The notes under the pieces: generated by a model | What the model was told of the DNA's origin: nothing | Seen by the model: only the letters and a program-made list of their open reading frames with translations | The model's database searches: none | Position numbers and translations under genes: made by a program | Shown here: one piece after another, positions 24,240-36,040 of the stretch | Layout: each line of letters starts with the position of its first letter | Numbering within the stretch: the stretch's first letter is position 1 | From: Climacium dendroides | Taxonomy: Eukaryota; Streptophyta; Bryopsida; Hypnales; Climaciaceae | Direction: 5' to 3' | Length of the DNA: 64,000 nt | NCBI GenBank assembly: GCA_950106755.1 | Contig: OX467091.1 | Coordinates: 14,835,538-14,899,537 of the forward strand

Positions 24240-24479
24240 TATAGTATTTCATTAAAAAAAATTTGAAAATATCGCTAGTTGGCCTCCCTTGCTAAGGTGT
24301 AGGCAACCAAATAGCACCATGTAGGGACTAGTTAATTCTTATACAACGAATTGGTGACCCTGGGAATCATCCATTTTTGATACTATGGAAATCATGGTTC
24401 TAAAAAAATCCCAAAGCACTCATTGGAAGTCAAAATACTATAGAAGACCTCTCGTTTTCATGCAAAGATTTCAAGGATG

Positions 24480-27148
24480 ACTAGTTGCACTTTTGTCCCT
24501 AGTTCTTCAAATGAGAGGGAATCGCTATGGAAAAAAATAATCTCATTTAATATTCTAGGACAAGCATTTATTATGTTAGGTGATTTCAATATGGTAGAGG
24601 ACAAAGATGACAGACTAGGCAGTATATGGTATTGTACAAATCCCAATAGAAGGGAGAAGGCCATATGGAAGAGATTATTAAATCATTGTGGCCTAGAGGA
24701 TACTTGGAAGGAAGGAAAGCATCAAACAAATGATATGCATGCAAGAACAATAGATTGGGGACAAATAGAAGAAGGGCTAGAGTTGATAGATTCTATATAC
24801 CGAACAATCTAGGAAAGGAAGGAGGAGTTCTAACATCACATCCCTACACTAAACTTTTTGATTATGTTCTAGTACAACTATGCCTTTACCAAAGGTCTAA
24901 ACCAACACCAAGGAAGAATAGCATCCAAAGCTAAAGATAGATTAGGGAAGGTTTGGCACCAAGCAAATAAACCTTCACAAGGTGAATTGTGGATGGATTG
25001 GATAGAAAAAGCCCAAATTAGAGTATTATGGGAAGCATGCAACATAGACAAAAAAGAACATCCAAGTTCAAAGCAGAAAACAAGGCTTTAACATAAATTA
25101 AGCAAGCGAAGGAAAGTTTAGGAATTAATCCAAGAGATAGGAAGGCTATACAAAGATTAGATGAAGCCAAAACTAGCCTTCATAACATAATCTTGGAAGC
25201 TCTAGAAATCCAATATCATATAGTATTGCTAGATGGCTTAGAACAGGGGATAAATGTTCACACAAGTTTTTTTAGGTTTTCAAAGATGTCCACAAATGCT
25301 CTTACATCCTTCAATTATTAGTAGAAGGAAATTTATTAACAGACCAAAGGGAGAAAGCTAGAGCTATTACAAAATACTATAAAAATCTATACTTTGAAGG
25401 ACCAAAGACTCAAGAAGTATTGGAGGCAAGGAGACAAGTTTTATTGAGTGTTCCAAAGGATGTGATTTAAACCCAAAATAGAAAATTCTCAAGTCAAGTA
25501 TCATTACAAGAAATTCAAGATGTCATCAAAGACTTATCCATTGGAAATGCAGTGGGAGAAGATGGAATTCCGATGGATTTTTTCAAATCCTGCTCAGATT
25601 TGATGGAAAAGAATCTTTTAGAAGTAGTTCGAGAAGTTCTAAGCAAGGGAGAACTCTCGAAGGCACATAACAAAGGTATTATCTCACTGATTCCTAAAGG
25701 AGGAGATGCTAGTCTTATCAAAAACTTTAAACCCATTACCTTGCTTTCTTCTTTCTACAAATTAGTAGCAAAAGTATTAGCAAGGAGGCTACAATCTATT
25801 CTACTTGAGTTGATAAGACCCAATCAAACCAGATTTGTTCAAGGGCAATATATTATTGACAGCATATTTACGGTGCAAGAAGCAATGCATTTTTTAAAGG
25901 AATCAGGTCAAGATCTAGTCATGATTTTTCTAGATTTTGAAAAAGCATATGACAGGATATCATGGAACTTCATGGCAGATGTATTGGAGAAATGAGGATT
26001 CCATCAAGACTTCATTTGTAGAGTCATATCTTTGTATGAAAATATGACCTCATCAATCATTGTTAATGGAGTAGTGGAAGAAGAATTTGACCAAACCAAA
26101 TTAATACACCAAGGATACCCCCTAATGTCATTCCTATTTATAGTTGTGTTAGATGCATTTGGATTTATGCTAAATGATAGAAGATATGGATTGAAGGATT
26201 TACATTACTTGATGGCTCTTCGGTCACAAACTCCTCTTATGCAAATGATACAAATTAAAGGCGAACTTAAACAAGGCATATGAAGTTCTATCAATATTTT
26301 GCCTAGCATCAGGTTCTAAGGTCAACTAGGACAAAACCTCAACAATTTGGGCATCTAGAAGTACTATGTCATTTGCTTGGAGAGAAGAAATGGGACTTAC
26401 TTGGGTCGTAGAAGGTACTAGAGTAAGATATCTTGGACCACTTATAGAGTTTCACTTAACACCAAATACCAATATGATTCCTTTTATCGCTTCTATCAAA
26501 AAGAAATTAAGAGTGTGGGCTTCAAAAATGGTTTCACAAGTAGTGAGAGTTATTATTTGCAATCAAGTTCTATTAGCAACTTATTGGTACATAACAGTTT
26601 GTGGAATCTTAGCCAAAAATTGTGACAAAATAAGAACCTTTATGACACAATATCTATGGATAAGAAGGGAAGATGGAAGATGTGTGGCTAGGTTGAAGTG
26701 GAATTCCTATATATTGCTACATCTAGAAGGGGGAATCAAGCTCATGGATCCAATGTTACAAATACAAGGACTCTTAGCTAAATTGGTGGTAAAAAGATTG
26801 TCCCTAGGGAATGAACCATAGAAGAAGCTGCTCAAATATAAGATTGACACAAGGAGACCTCTAGGAGATGCCAAATGGTAAAAATCTCTACATTGGTTAA
26901 TTTTTAGTAAGGGAATAAAAAATAACAATCATTCCCCTCTAATGAAGGCTTGCCTCAAGGCCTTTACATCAATCAAAGGAGACCTTATTCAAAAGAAACT
27001 TGAGGACTTTGGTAGTATTATAAAACAATCATTATTTGGAAATCCTTTAATATTAGAAGAAGAAAACACTCCACTAGGTATGGAGCCCAATTTGGGGGTT
27101 CATTTATGGAACAAAGCAGAGAACAATAGAATAACTAACTTATGAGAT
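24480..27148 (+). mobile_element. L1-type LINE ORF2 remnant, 5' part
   Basis: Degenerate non-LTR retrotransposon coding region. The endonuclease C-terminal part (SSNERESLWKKI, MLGDFNMVEDKDDR) is at about 24490-24615. Reverse transcriptase runs from about 25500 to 26290: GEDGIPMDFFK, LIPKGGDASLIKNFKPITLL and the catalytic block FLDFEKAYDRISW. The second catalytic block reads YAND instead of YADD, so one Asp is lost. The thumb/C-terminal region follows at 26366-27130 (VRYLGPLIEFHL, NQVLLATYWYI). The start lies inside the endonuclease domain, as expected for 5' truncation. Several stops and frameshifts. It continues after the CACTA insertion at 29054. Confidence 0.88.
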
Positions 27149-29053
27149 CACTACAACAAAATATGTATTTTATGATTGTAGAATATGATTGTAATTAGTT
27201 ATAATATTGAAAAATGTGACTGAGGCAAAAATCACTGTAGATGACTCAAAATATGATTGGGTTTAGTCACTATTGACTAATCACATTTTTTTTAGTTACA
27301 TTTTTAGTCATTTGATTTTTGGTATAATTTCTTGTATTTTGCCTATGGCGTACATATTGACCACTTTTATAATTTGACTTTTTTTTGAGGTGCCCGAGCA
27401 AGGAAAAAAAATCCTATGTGGTATGTGACTGAGTGCAATTATATTTTCTACTGATGTGAAATATAACTACAATGAGTCATATTTTGGCTGATATGGAATA
27501 TGACTATGGTGAGTCATATTTTGGTTGACATGGCACATGACTCTATGTAGTCATATTTTTATTGATGTGGAATATGACTATAGTGAGTCATATATTTTGT
27601 TAATGTGGAATATGACAATTGTGAGTCATATTTTTTGTTGATGTTGAATATGACTCTTATAATTCATAATTTTGTTGATTTGAAATATGACTTGCGTAAG
27701 TGATTTTTTTTTGTAATGTGACTCTTGTAAGTGATATTTTTGGTTGATGTGGAATATGATTATTGTGAGTCATATTTTGGTTGTTATAGCAATTCAACTG
27801 AATGTCATTGATAATTTTGTGACTGAATGCAATCATATAGTCATACATCAATATGGTTTAACTACTAAATAAAAGAATTCATGCAATTAAAAATGAGTAT
27901 ACATGATTTACAAGATATACAAGAAGTAGTCCTATTGAAAAAGGAAAATGCATAAAAATGTAAATATTTTCAAAGACATTTATTAGTCATTAATACAAAA
28001 CATAGTAAAATTATTACAATGACTCATTCTATAATTGAATAGTTACACATATTTGTAAGGTTCATACTACTTACAACAATGTGAAGTTGTTGATTCTATT
28101 ATATTGTAAATAATTTTCAATGATTTTGGCTTCAATTTTTAGTGGCTAAATACACAATCAAGGAGGTCAATCTTAGTGAATGAATAATAAAGATTAATTT
28201 TCAAAGGTTTATGACAATACAAATATGTAGCACAAGTTGAGGGTGGAAAAAAGCCAAAACAATTATGTCTTTAAAAATTACAAAAAATAAAAGAGAATAA
28301 TAATGAAGATAAAAAAAATAAGAAGCAAAAGGTGGCAAGTGCTAAGAGATAGCAACAAATAAAAGCTAAGATATAATAAAAGGCAACAAAAAGCAACAAG
28401 AAACAATAATAATATGAATTAAGGTGCAACAAGAAGCAACAAGAAACAATAATAATATGAATTAAGGTGCAACAAGAAGCAACAAGAAGCAATAATAATA
28501 TGAATTAAGGTGTAACAAGAAGAAAAAATAAGTAAGAATTAAAAAACAATAAAAGGCAAGATCTAAGAGACAATAAGAGGCAAAAATTTAAGATACAACT
28601 AAAGTTTAAAGATAACAACTAAGAAGCAAAAACTAAGAAGCTCACAATAGCTTGAGTTTTGAAACCCTAAAAAATGATTCCTAGGATTTAAAATTTTTAA
28701 AAAAGTGATGGCTAGGATTTAAAAATCCTCCATAGGTAGTAGCTAGGGTTTCAAAATTTTGAACAATGATATTATTATATTTTTTTAAATTGCCCAATTT
28801 ATTAGGGGCTACCTAAAAAGAAAAAAAGAAACTTCTATAAAAATGTGATTACAAAATATGACTATACATAGTCACATGCAAAATATGACTGATACATATG
28901 ACTAAGTGTCACAAGGGCAAAATATGATTGACAATCATATTTGCAGTCATATTTTTTTCCAAAGTTTTGGCATCAAAAAACGTGACTACAAGCAGTCACC
29001 AATCACCTTTAGTCATATTTTCTTAGTTATAAAATGCGCATTTTGTTGTAGTG
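27149..29053. mobile_element. Non-autonomous CACTA (En/Spm-type) element nested in the LINE
   Basis: 1905 bp with inverted ends CACTACAACAAAAT (14 bp exact, longer with mismatches), the hallmark CACTA termini. The flanking trinucleotides are GAT and AAT, so the 3-bp target duplication is imperfect or uncertain. Subterminal zones (27415-27790 and about 28850-29010) carry many TATGACT...GAGTCATATTT units in both orientations, as in transposase-binding subterminal repeats of this superfamily. There is no transposase. A 43-bp tandem repeat lies inside. Confidence 0.82.
28391..28520. repeat. 43-bp tandem repeat, three copies, inside CACTA element
   Basis: The unit contains AGCAACAAGAAACAATAATA followed by ATATGAATTAAGGTGCAAC. 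It is repeated three times with few differences, implying recent slippage or unequal exchange compared with the flanking decayed sequence. Confidence 0.8.
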
Positions 29054-30240
29054 AATAGGAATAGGAACGTTTGGCTAGCTAGCAGAGATATTCAAAACAA
29101 ACTAACTAGAAGGGGAACAATTACAGAAAAAAGGAAAAGAAGAAGGCTAAAAACCTAATTTAATATTCTTTGAGATTCTAGAGCTTTTCCAGATAAAGAT
29201 AAAATAGTTTAACTCCATCAATCAAAGTCACAACACATTTTTTCCCATTCGTTCCATGAAAGAATAGAGGATGATAAGATTAGATATTCTATAGATAAAG
29301 ATAAAGAAATATTGACACAAAATGAAGGAAACTTTAGTCTACTACAAACAGAACTTAAACAAGTTAAGGTAATATTGTAGGAGGTCAAATCCAAATCCTT
29401 TTTAGCATGCAATTCGAAGAAGCCCCTAGACAATTGTGACTCAATTTGGATTCTATAGGAGGCTTTGATAGAAAATCCAACTTGGGACTTGGGAGAGTGG
29501 TTTTGGAAGAAAACAAATAAATTAAAAGAAACTTCCTTCTTCAGCTATACGACAAAAAGAAGATACAATCTTGGACTCAAGAAGAAAGCATAATGGCCTA
29601 TAGTAGTTTAAGAATTAATCAATAGAGGTTTAACAGAGAGCAAAATTCGACACGTATATCAACTCATTTGGCACAACTCAAGACCAAAAAAACAATCTAC
29701 CTTCATTTGGCATATACTAAACAAAAGCATTGTTGTTGGAGATTAGTTGACGTGGAGAATCCCAAGCCTTAATGTAAGCTGTTCGATGTGCCCTCATCCA
29801 CTGGAAGACACTCTTTATTTGTTTTCGGATTGTAGTTGCATCCAGAACTTGTGGTCAAAAGTTGATCAATTGGCAAGAAATTTCAATGCTCTCCAAGTAG
29901 ATTCCCTCCAAACTACCTTAATCAGTTTCGTCACTTCTTCTTTTATAGGAAAACCAAGCAAGTTTGTCTACAAGTACCAACCGTGGGACTTAATGAAAAG
30001 TTTTTTTTATAGCATATATGGACTAATAGATGTAATAAGAGATTCAATGGTTAAAACATTAGTATTCAAAGAATTTTAGGCTCTACTTGGACTTCTATTC
30101 TTCATGCAGGGATGGCAATTTGGAAGCATATTTATGTTGTCATTAAAAATAAAGAGACTCTAGTTAGTTTAGAAAATTCATTCAATGCGAAATGAATGCT
30201 AATGTTTTGTTATAATGAAAATGGAGTGTGGCACTTTAAA
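29054..30240 (+). mobile_element. L1-type LINE remnant, 3' part
   Basis: Continuation of the LINE after the CACTA insertion. Frames with stops lead to a zinc-binding reverse-transcriptase tail at about 29785-29860 (CSMCPHPLEDTLYLFSDC), typical of the zf-RVT region at the C-terminus of plant L1-type ORF2. The element end is not sharply defined; homology-like sequence fades near 30240 and no long poly-A tail is visible. Confidence 0.75.
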
Positions 30241-30420
30241 GTGCCTCTCTTCTTCATATAATTCCTGTTTGTGTTTTTTAAGTGAAGGGGATTTCACTCT
30301 CCTCTCAGCCTCTCATGACTTTCACAACAACAAAACATTGAAGTCATGAATGTTCAAATCTCACAAAAGCAAGAAATTGTGGAATTGTAATGAAGTTTGA
30401 AGTCAAAATAAACAAGAAAA

Positions 30421-30560
30421 ATGCGCCTTCTATAATATTACTCTATCTCCTTCTATAATATCACCTATGCACAATGGCTCACTTTGCAATGGCCCCTCAA
30501 AATTTCATAATATCACAAAGTCTTACAATGTGATATTACAAAGCCATCAAATTATTTGAA
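30421..30560. repeat. Hairpin-rich ATATCAC repeat, copy 1
   Basis: Contains GGCCCCTCAAAATTTCATAA followed by an AATATCACA...TGTGATATT stem. It resembles 40430-40590, next to the Helitron helicase remnant. Confidence 0.5.
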
Positions 30561-30930
30561 TGGTACTAAGTACCAAGTAGAGTTTTTTCAGTTATCAATT
30601 AGGGATATATTGAGAACACAATTAATTGTACGATGTAATAGCCTAAGTACTAGTACATGACATATGAAACCTTATTTTTGAGTACCATCTTTGCTAGTTG
30701 ATTGTTTTTTTGAACACCATCATTGCAAGTGCATGGGGCTATGCGGTAGTAAAAGAAATCAAAACAAATTCTCTCACCTAAATCTATAACCAATAGAAAC
30801 TACAATTCAAGTTATCTATGCTTGCCATTATATTTTATTTCTAACCTTGGTTTTTTTCTTTTGTTTATACTCGTCTTTGTCCCAGTCTTTGTCTCGTGAA
30901 TCATGTGATTCACATCGCTTGTAGGCTAAG

Positions 30931-31118
30931 TTGTCATAGTGGACGGACGGTCCGTCCGTCCCGTCCGGTTTGTCCGTCCGTCATGGACATTCGATGACCC
31001 AACCCGCTCGGTGTGACAACCTAGGAACTGTTACAGTGGACAAACGGTCCGTCCATCCCGTCCAGTTTGTCCGTTTGTCCGGGACGTCTAATGACCCCAA
31101 CGCGCCCAATGTGACAAC
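30931..31118. repeat. Twin 90-bp GGACGG/CCGTCC repeat
   Basis: Two direct units (30931-31020 and 31029-31118) separated by 8 bp. Each begins TTGTCAT or TGTTACA-type and ends GTGACAAC, giving short inverted ends. The core contains GGACGGACGGTCCGTCCGTC, an almost perfect palindrome, and a second GTCCGTCCGTC-like arm. It is far more GC-rich than the surrounding DNA. Nature unknown; it resembles a tandemly duplicated MITE. Confidence 0.7.
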
Positions 31119-31594
31119 ACTGCTTGTAGTGTGTTGATCTCTTTGCTTTCGATTTCACCTTCACTACTTATAGCTTCTTATTTTTCTTTAACTCTTGTCA
31201 CTCATTCAAACAAATATTTTCATTGATTTCAACTCCTTCAATACAGTAAACATTTCTTGAATTCCAAAAAACCCAACTTGAAACACTCTAATATCTTCAG
31301 TTAAAAAATTGTCAAAACCTTTTTAACTTAGTGAAGAAAAATCAAACAAACCTAAATTGTAGGAGAAATGTTCTAGCTACATCGAAGCGTAGAAGTTCGG
31401 ACATAATCTTAGCAAGAGCGAATATCTAAAGCAACGATTTTGAGATCCTTGCATCCACCGCCGTAGAATATAAAGTATGTATCCTTCTTGGCATTGTAGC
31501 ATCTGATGTAACCTACCTACTAGGCTCTTGTGTACAATGTCTCCACTGCATCTCTCTCTTTCTATGGTTTGTGTGGAAGCTTGGAAGGCAAGGG

Positions 31595-31864
31595 CTACAA
31601 ATGAGGCAAGCTCATTATAGTCTTTTGCCAGTTTTTGCTGTCAGGCTCAAATGACTTTGTAAAGTGTAGATGTTCAATAAGAGCTTGACTACACACTCCA
31701 TTCTTCTTATAACAAAGCTCTATGATTTTGACTGTAAACCAGACTCCGTGGTAATTGTCTTCGTTTGACCGCATTTTGATTGTCATGCCTTCTTGCAACC
31801 AATCTATTTCTTGCATCTCTTTTGCCATTGTCACTCTCAATTTCATTTGTAGAATAATGTGCAC
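31595..31864 (-). pseudogene. Agenet/Tudor-like domain fragment
   Basis: An 89-codon minus-strand frame contains WLQEGMTIKMRSNED, YHGVWFTVKIIE and ALIEHLHF, the pattern of the first half of a plant Agenet (Tudor-like) module as in DUF724-type proteins. Weak second-half similarity may follow on the same strand at about 31400-31520. No full gene structure, start or partner exons were found, so I call it a fragment. Confidence 0.45.
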
Positions 31865-31899
31865 AAGACCACCAATTCAAAGCAAAACAAATCTATATT

Positions 31900-33770
31900 T
31901 GAGTTAGTCTAGTAGAGGTGAAATTGTGAGTGCAAATTTTATAAACTCAACTAACAAACTCATGAGGCCTCTAATCTCTTAACCCCAAACTGCTCCTATG
32001 GACATAATGTGTCCTCGAGCTTTTTTCAATGTTGAATAATGAAAAATCAATGTCATATTAAATAAAATGATTAACTACAATATTGGGGGGCTTCAAGTGG
32101 TAAAAATATTGCAATTTGCCAATTTTGACGTGGCTTAAATTTGGTAAGGCCTGGAATCTATGTAGACCCCTCAATTTGGAGGTGGTGCTAGTTTGGACCA
32201 AATGCCTAGGTGACGAGGTAACTGTCCAGAGAAAGACTGTTGGCAAGTCGCGAGTTCGTCCTCTAGGACACTTTGTTCCTGCCACTCCAAAACTTGATTT
32301 GGATTTATTCTGTAATCTTCAAGTGCGGCTATGAATTTAGAAAGAGTTTTTTCCTGTATAGATGAGGACAAAGATTAGGATTTAGTGTGATAGATTGCGA
32401 GCAGTTGCTTTGGAGAAGCTTAGGATTTGGTAAAAGACCATTCTAATGCAAAAGTGGGGTTTGGAGGGGGAGAGGTGAGGATGTAGTAGCAATGGCAGGG
32501 ATCAACAAATTGTGGCAGTGATGGCTACGAAGTTGGTTTCTAATATAAGGATTTGATTGTGATCCGATATACAAGTCATCTTGATGAGAATTGGAATTCC
32601 GAGATAGTACAACATCTTATCGGGCTTGGATATTTGTGAAGTGAGGCGTGTTGATGTAGTTCTTTGTTTTTAATAGAATTTGATTTTGAATTTGGTGGTA
32701 GGTTACAGTCGGGTTAGTGGTTTAGGCACAATGAGTGCAGCAGTTGTGTGGTTCAATCATTCAGTTTGGGTTTAGGGTGCGAGTGATTGGATCAATATTG
32801 GGTGCAAGTTCTGCTTGTGCAATAGAGTGCGGTAGGTTGGGAATCTCTTGAGGATAGTTTAGAAGTTAAATAAACTTCCAATTTTCGTCACAATACTTTC
32901 TACTTGTAACCAAGACCTTTAAATGTGATTCAAAAACTTTCAATTTCTAGTGTGGTTTTTTATAATTGTGCACAAAGAGTCTTTTTGCAAGGTCATTATG
33001 TCATAGCACAGGGAATTCTTTTTTTAGGGTGTCTACAATCCAAATTGTTGCCCATTTAGAAGGTGACAGTCTCCTTTTGGCAAGGCGTGAGGGGAGCTAG
33101 TGTAAAAGAAATGGTTATCTTACTGGGTGTACCAAGTCCAGTTGTACTTCCCCAAGCTTGCCATGTCACAACACCTGTGCAAATTCCTACCTACCAATAT
33201 GAATTCCTGCATTGCAGACCCATTTCTTCTTTAGGTTGCACAAATGTAGCACATAAGAATGATTTTATCCTGAAATAAACTATTCGATTCTTCCAAAATA
33301 AATTTCTATGGCTTTCTAAGTTTGAACATGCTGTTTGTACAATGGGGATTATTCTTCGTCGAGATGTACATTTTTTCAGAAAAATAAACAATTTACACCC
33401 TTAAGGTAGGCATGTCGGACATTCCAAATTTCCTTGCCCCCTGCCAAAGTTTGCTTATCCTTATTGCATATTTTCTTGGGCCTTGATTACGTGCGTCTTA
33501 TCTTCTTGTTTGCTAAGGAAAGTGCACCTCAATTGTTGTTCTATACATTATGCAGCAGCAACCAAAGCATCTAGAACCCCGAGAAATGTATATTTTGGCA
33601 AGTAGATACCCTAGATCCCTCAAGAGTCTGATGTTGCATGACGAGTCATTTGACCCCACAAAATTTCAAGCATCACAACTGCAATGTTTACAATACATCT
33701 GTATAGTTACATTTTTGCAAGTAGGCTTAAATTAATTGTGAAAAAGCATGCTCAGATGACGTCTTTGATA
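31900..33770. other. Intergenic, no gene seen
   Basis: Less AT-rich than its surroundings, with G-rich tracts around 32440-32860. Short frames on both strands resemble nothing known. Confidence 0.45.
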
Positions 33771-33778
33771 GAGGTTGG

Positions 33779-34251
33779 TGTCACGGACACACAAGATGGT
33801 AGAAACTTTTCAAGAAGCTTTCCCTTTCGTGGAAGCTGCTTAAGCAGCTACCAAGTTCATGGAAGCTTCTTCAACAACATCCAAGCTCATGGAAGCTTCT
33901 CAAGCAACTTTCAAAGCTCGTGAAAGCTTCTCTAACAATGTTCAAAGCTCGTAGAAGCTTTTCAAGTAGTTTCCAAGTTAGTAGAAGTTTCTCAAGTGAT
34001 TTTTAAGAAGCTTAAGCTTCTATAGTATAAATAGAAGTTGAGATTGAGAGGCTCCTCAGTCTCGACAACTCATTTTTGTGCTCTAGTTTCTAGTTTTCAA
34101 CTATAGCTCATCCGAAACTTTTCTTGGCTATAATCTTGTACTTCTGAATACATCTTAGACTTTAAGTACAACCTTGTATCTTGTAACCTTCTATCTTTGT
34201 AGCATCTTCGTCCAAAATACATTTATTCTTGTTTTGAGTCCGTCCTTGACA
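33779..34251 (+). mobile_element. Probable LTR (solo or 5' LTR) with HSE-like tandem repeats
   Basis: Begins TGTCACGG and ends TTGACA, followed by ATTGGTA, which resembles the Copia primer-binding junction or a TTGG target duplication (GTTGG precedes the start). A TATA box (TATAAATAG) lies at about 34027. Upstream of it, 33800-34015 holds seven or eight units of about 30 bp centred on GAAGCTTC, matching the heat-shock-element pattern nGAAnnTTCn. No second LTR was found. Confidence 0.5.
33800..34015 (+). promoter_or_regulatory. ~30-bp tandem array with heat-shock-element-like cores
   Basis: Units read (A/T)GGAAGCTTCTTCAACAAC, (A/T)GGAAGCTTCTCAAGCAAC, GTGAAAGCTTCTCTAAC, GTAGAAGCTTTTCAAG and similar. 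Each carries an inverted GAA/TTC pair separated by two bases, directly upstream of a TATA box. The array is in the position expected for the U3 of an LTR. Confidence 0.5.
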
Positions 34252-34259
34252 ATTGGTAG

Positions 34260-36040
34260 GTTGGAAAATCACAAGGTCATTTTGAAGTTAAGAGGATGAT
34301 GAGTAGCACAAAAACAAGTTTTAGGGACATATAAATAGGAAAGTAAATAGAAAGAAATAAGACTTATACTTGAGTTACAAACTAAGCATCAATGAGAGGT
34401 AGATATGAATGAATCTTGATTTTTAAAAATTCAAATTAGAAAACAAACTTGAATTCACTTTAAAATCCTTTAAAAATTAAAAATTCCCTATATTGTAAAG
34501 ATGTATTGTAAAATGCTACTTAGATTAATAATCTAATGAAGACTTTGAAACAAAAATTGTAGTTAAAAGTATGATTCATAGATCATGTCCATATGGTTGA
34601 ATCTACTATTGCACTAATAAATATTCAGTAAAATCTAAAGCAAAAAATTCAAAATCTCTTTCAAAAAAATTTTAGATTTAATATTCTTAAATTTTATATG
34701 AGTCTTTTTTTTCCTTTAAGTTCAAAACTCATTTCAAGATTTAAGTTTGATGATATTTAAGATTTATATTTTATTTATTTATTGCAATAAAAATATTGAC
34801 ATCTTCATACAATATTCTTTAAAAATACATATATTGTGCAATAGAAAGTAATTAAAGAAAATCTTTATATCATAATTTTTACAAAAAAATCTTTGCAAAC
34901 ATAAAGACATTGCAATAAAAAAAAATTAATCAATTGAACAATGTAAATAGAATCTTTACATTTGAATATATAGAACACTAGTTCAAATTTAAAGAAAATC
35001 TTCAATTAAGAAATTAGTAACCTTCATATAATTATTTACAAATATACATATGATGAAATGTAGAGTAATTCCAATATTTTTCAAATCAAAATCTTTACAA
35101 TTAAAGAACATTGAAAATCTTCACCTATTAAAATGTAGAATAATGATTCAAATTTCAATAAAAGATTCAAGTAAAATTTATACATTAGAATCTTTGCATA
35201 TTTGCATACTCTTAAAGAAAAGTAATAAATTTTGTAAATGGATTGGATTCAAAGATGCATGCATTGGAATATCTTTCCATTGGCTATAAAAGAATATACC
35301 AAAATGGCTACAAATATTATCCTACCATATTTATTAAAATGGTAGTCAATTGAAGTAATGAAGTAATGATGGACACCAAAAGAATGTAGTTGGATGGAAA
35401 GGGACATTGCCAAAGCATGCATGAACTTCACTTGATTTAGGTGAAAATATATGTAGGAATCTACATGAAAATATTATGCAAAAATCTCATGGTAAGTCAT
35501 ATTTTTTTACCATTTCCACAACATTTGAATTGTCATTAGCAACTTTAATGTTTACAAGATGTCCACCACAAGACATAATTATATATAACTGACCATGGCT
35601 AAATACTTCATTTTGAAAATAAATACTATAAGAGTACGTGAAACTCAAACATGTAGAAAATAGGGAAGAATAGGGTCAGAATAGAATAAAATTTTCCAAA
35701 TTTTGCTTAGAAGCAGGGAATTAAAGAACAATAAGTGCATAACTTTAGAATAGCTAGTATCTAGATACGCAAAACTATAATGGGTATTCAATAACTAGAT
35801 GGAATCTTCAACCGAAAATTGAAAAATACTGGATTCGGAAGACCTACGACTTAGGTTCCGGACTAGGAGACTAGGATACCATTACGGGGAATGGTCTGAA
35901 ACCCGTCTTCTCTAGGAACATTGGACACCTGGCGGGTACTTAAGCCCACCGCCACTCTCATTTTCTTCCTCTTTTTTTTGTAAGACTCCACGCACGTTTA
36001 GCTAAATGAAAGAGTGGTGAGATAGGGATCGTGCTAGGAA
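34260..36040. other. AT-rich intergenic DNA, no gene seen
   Basis: Very AT-rich to about 35800, then mixed composition. No coding or structural feature could be supported. Confidence 0.5.

Noticed and set aside
30931..31118. GC-rich palindromes considered as an rRNA or organellar insertion
   Set aside because: No rRNA or organellar gene sequence is present; the unit repeats itself and has its own borders.
32130..32290. tRNA/SINE-like A and B box look-alikes
   Set aside because: The box-like motifs are about 120 bp apart, far more than in a tRNA-derived promoter, and no cloverleaf could be formed.
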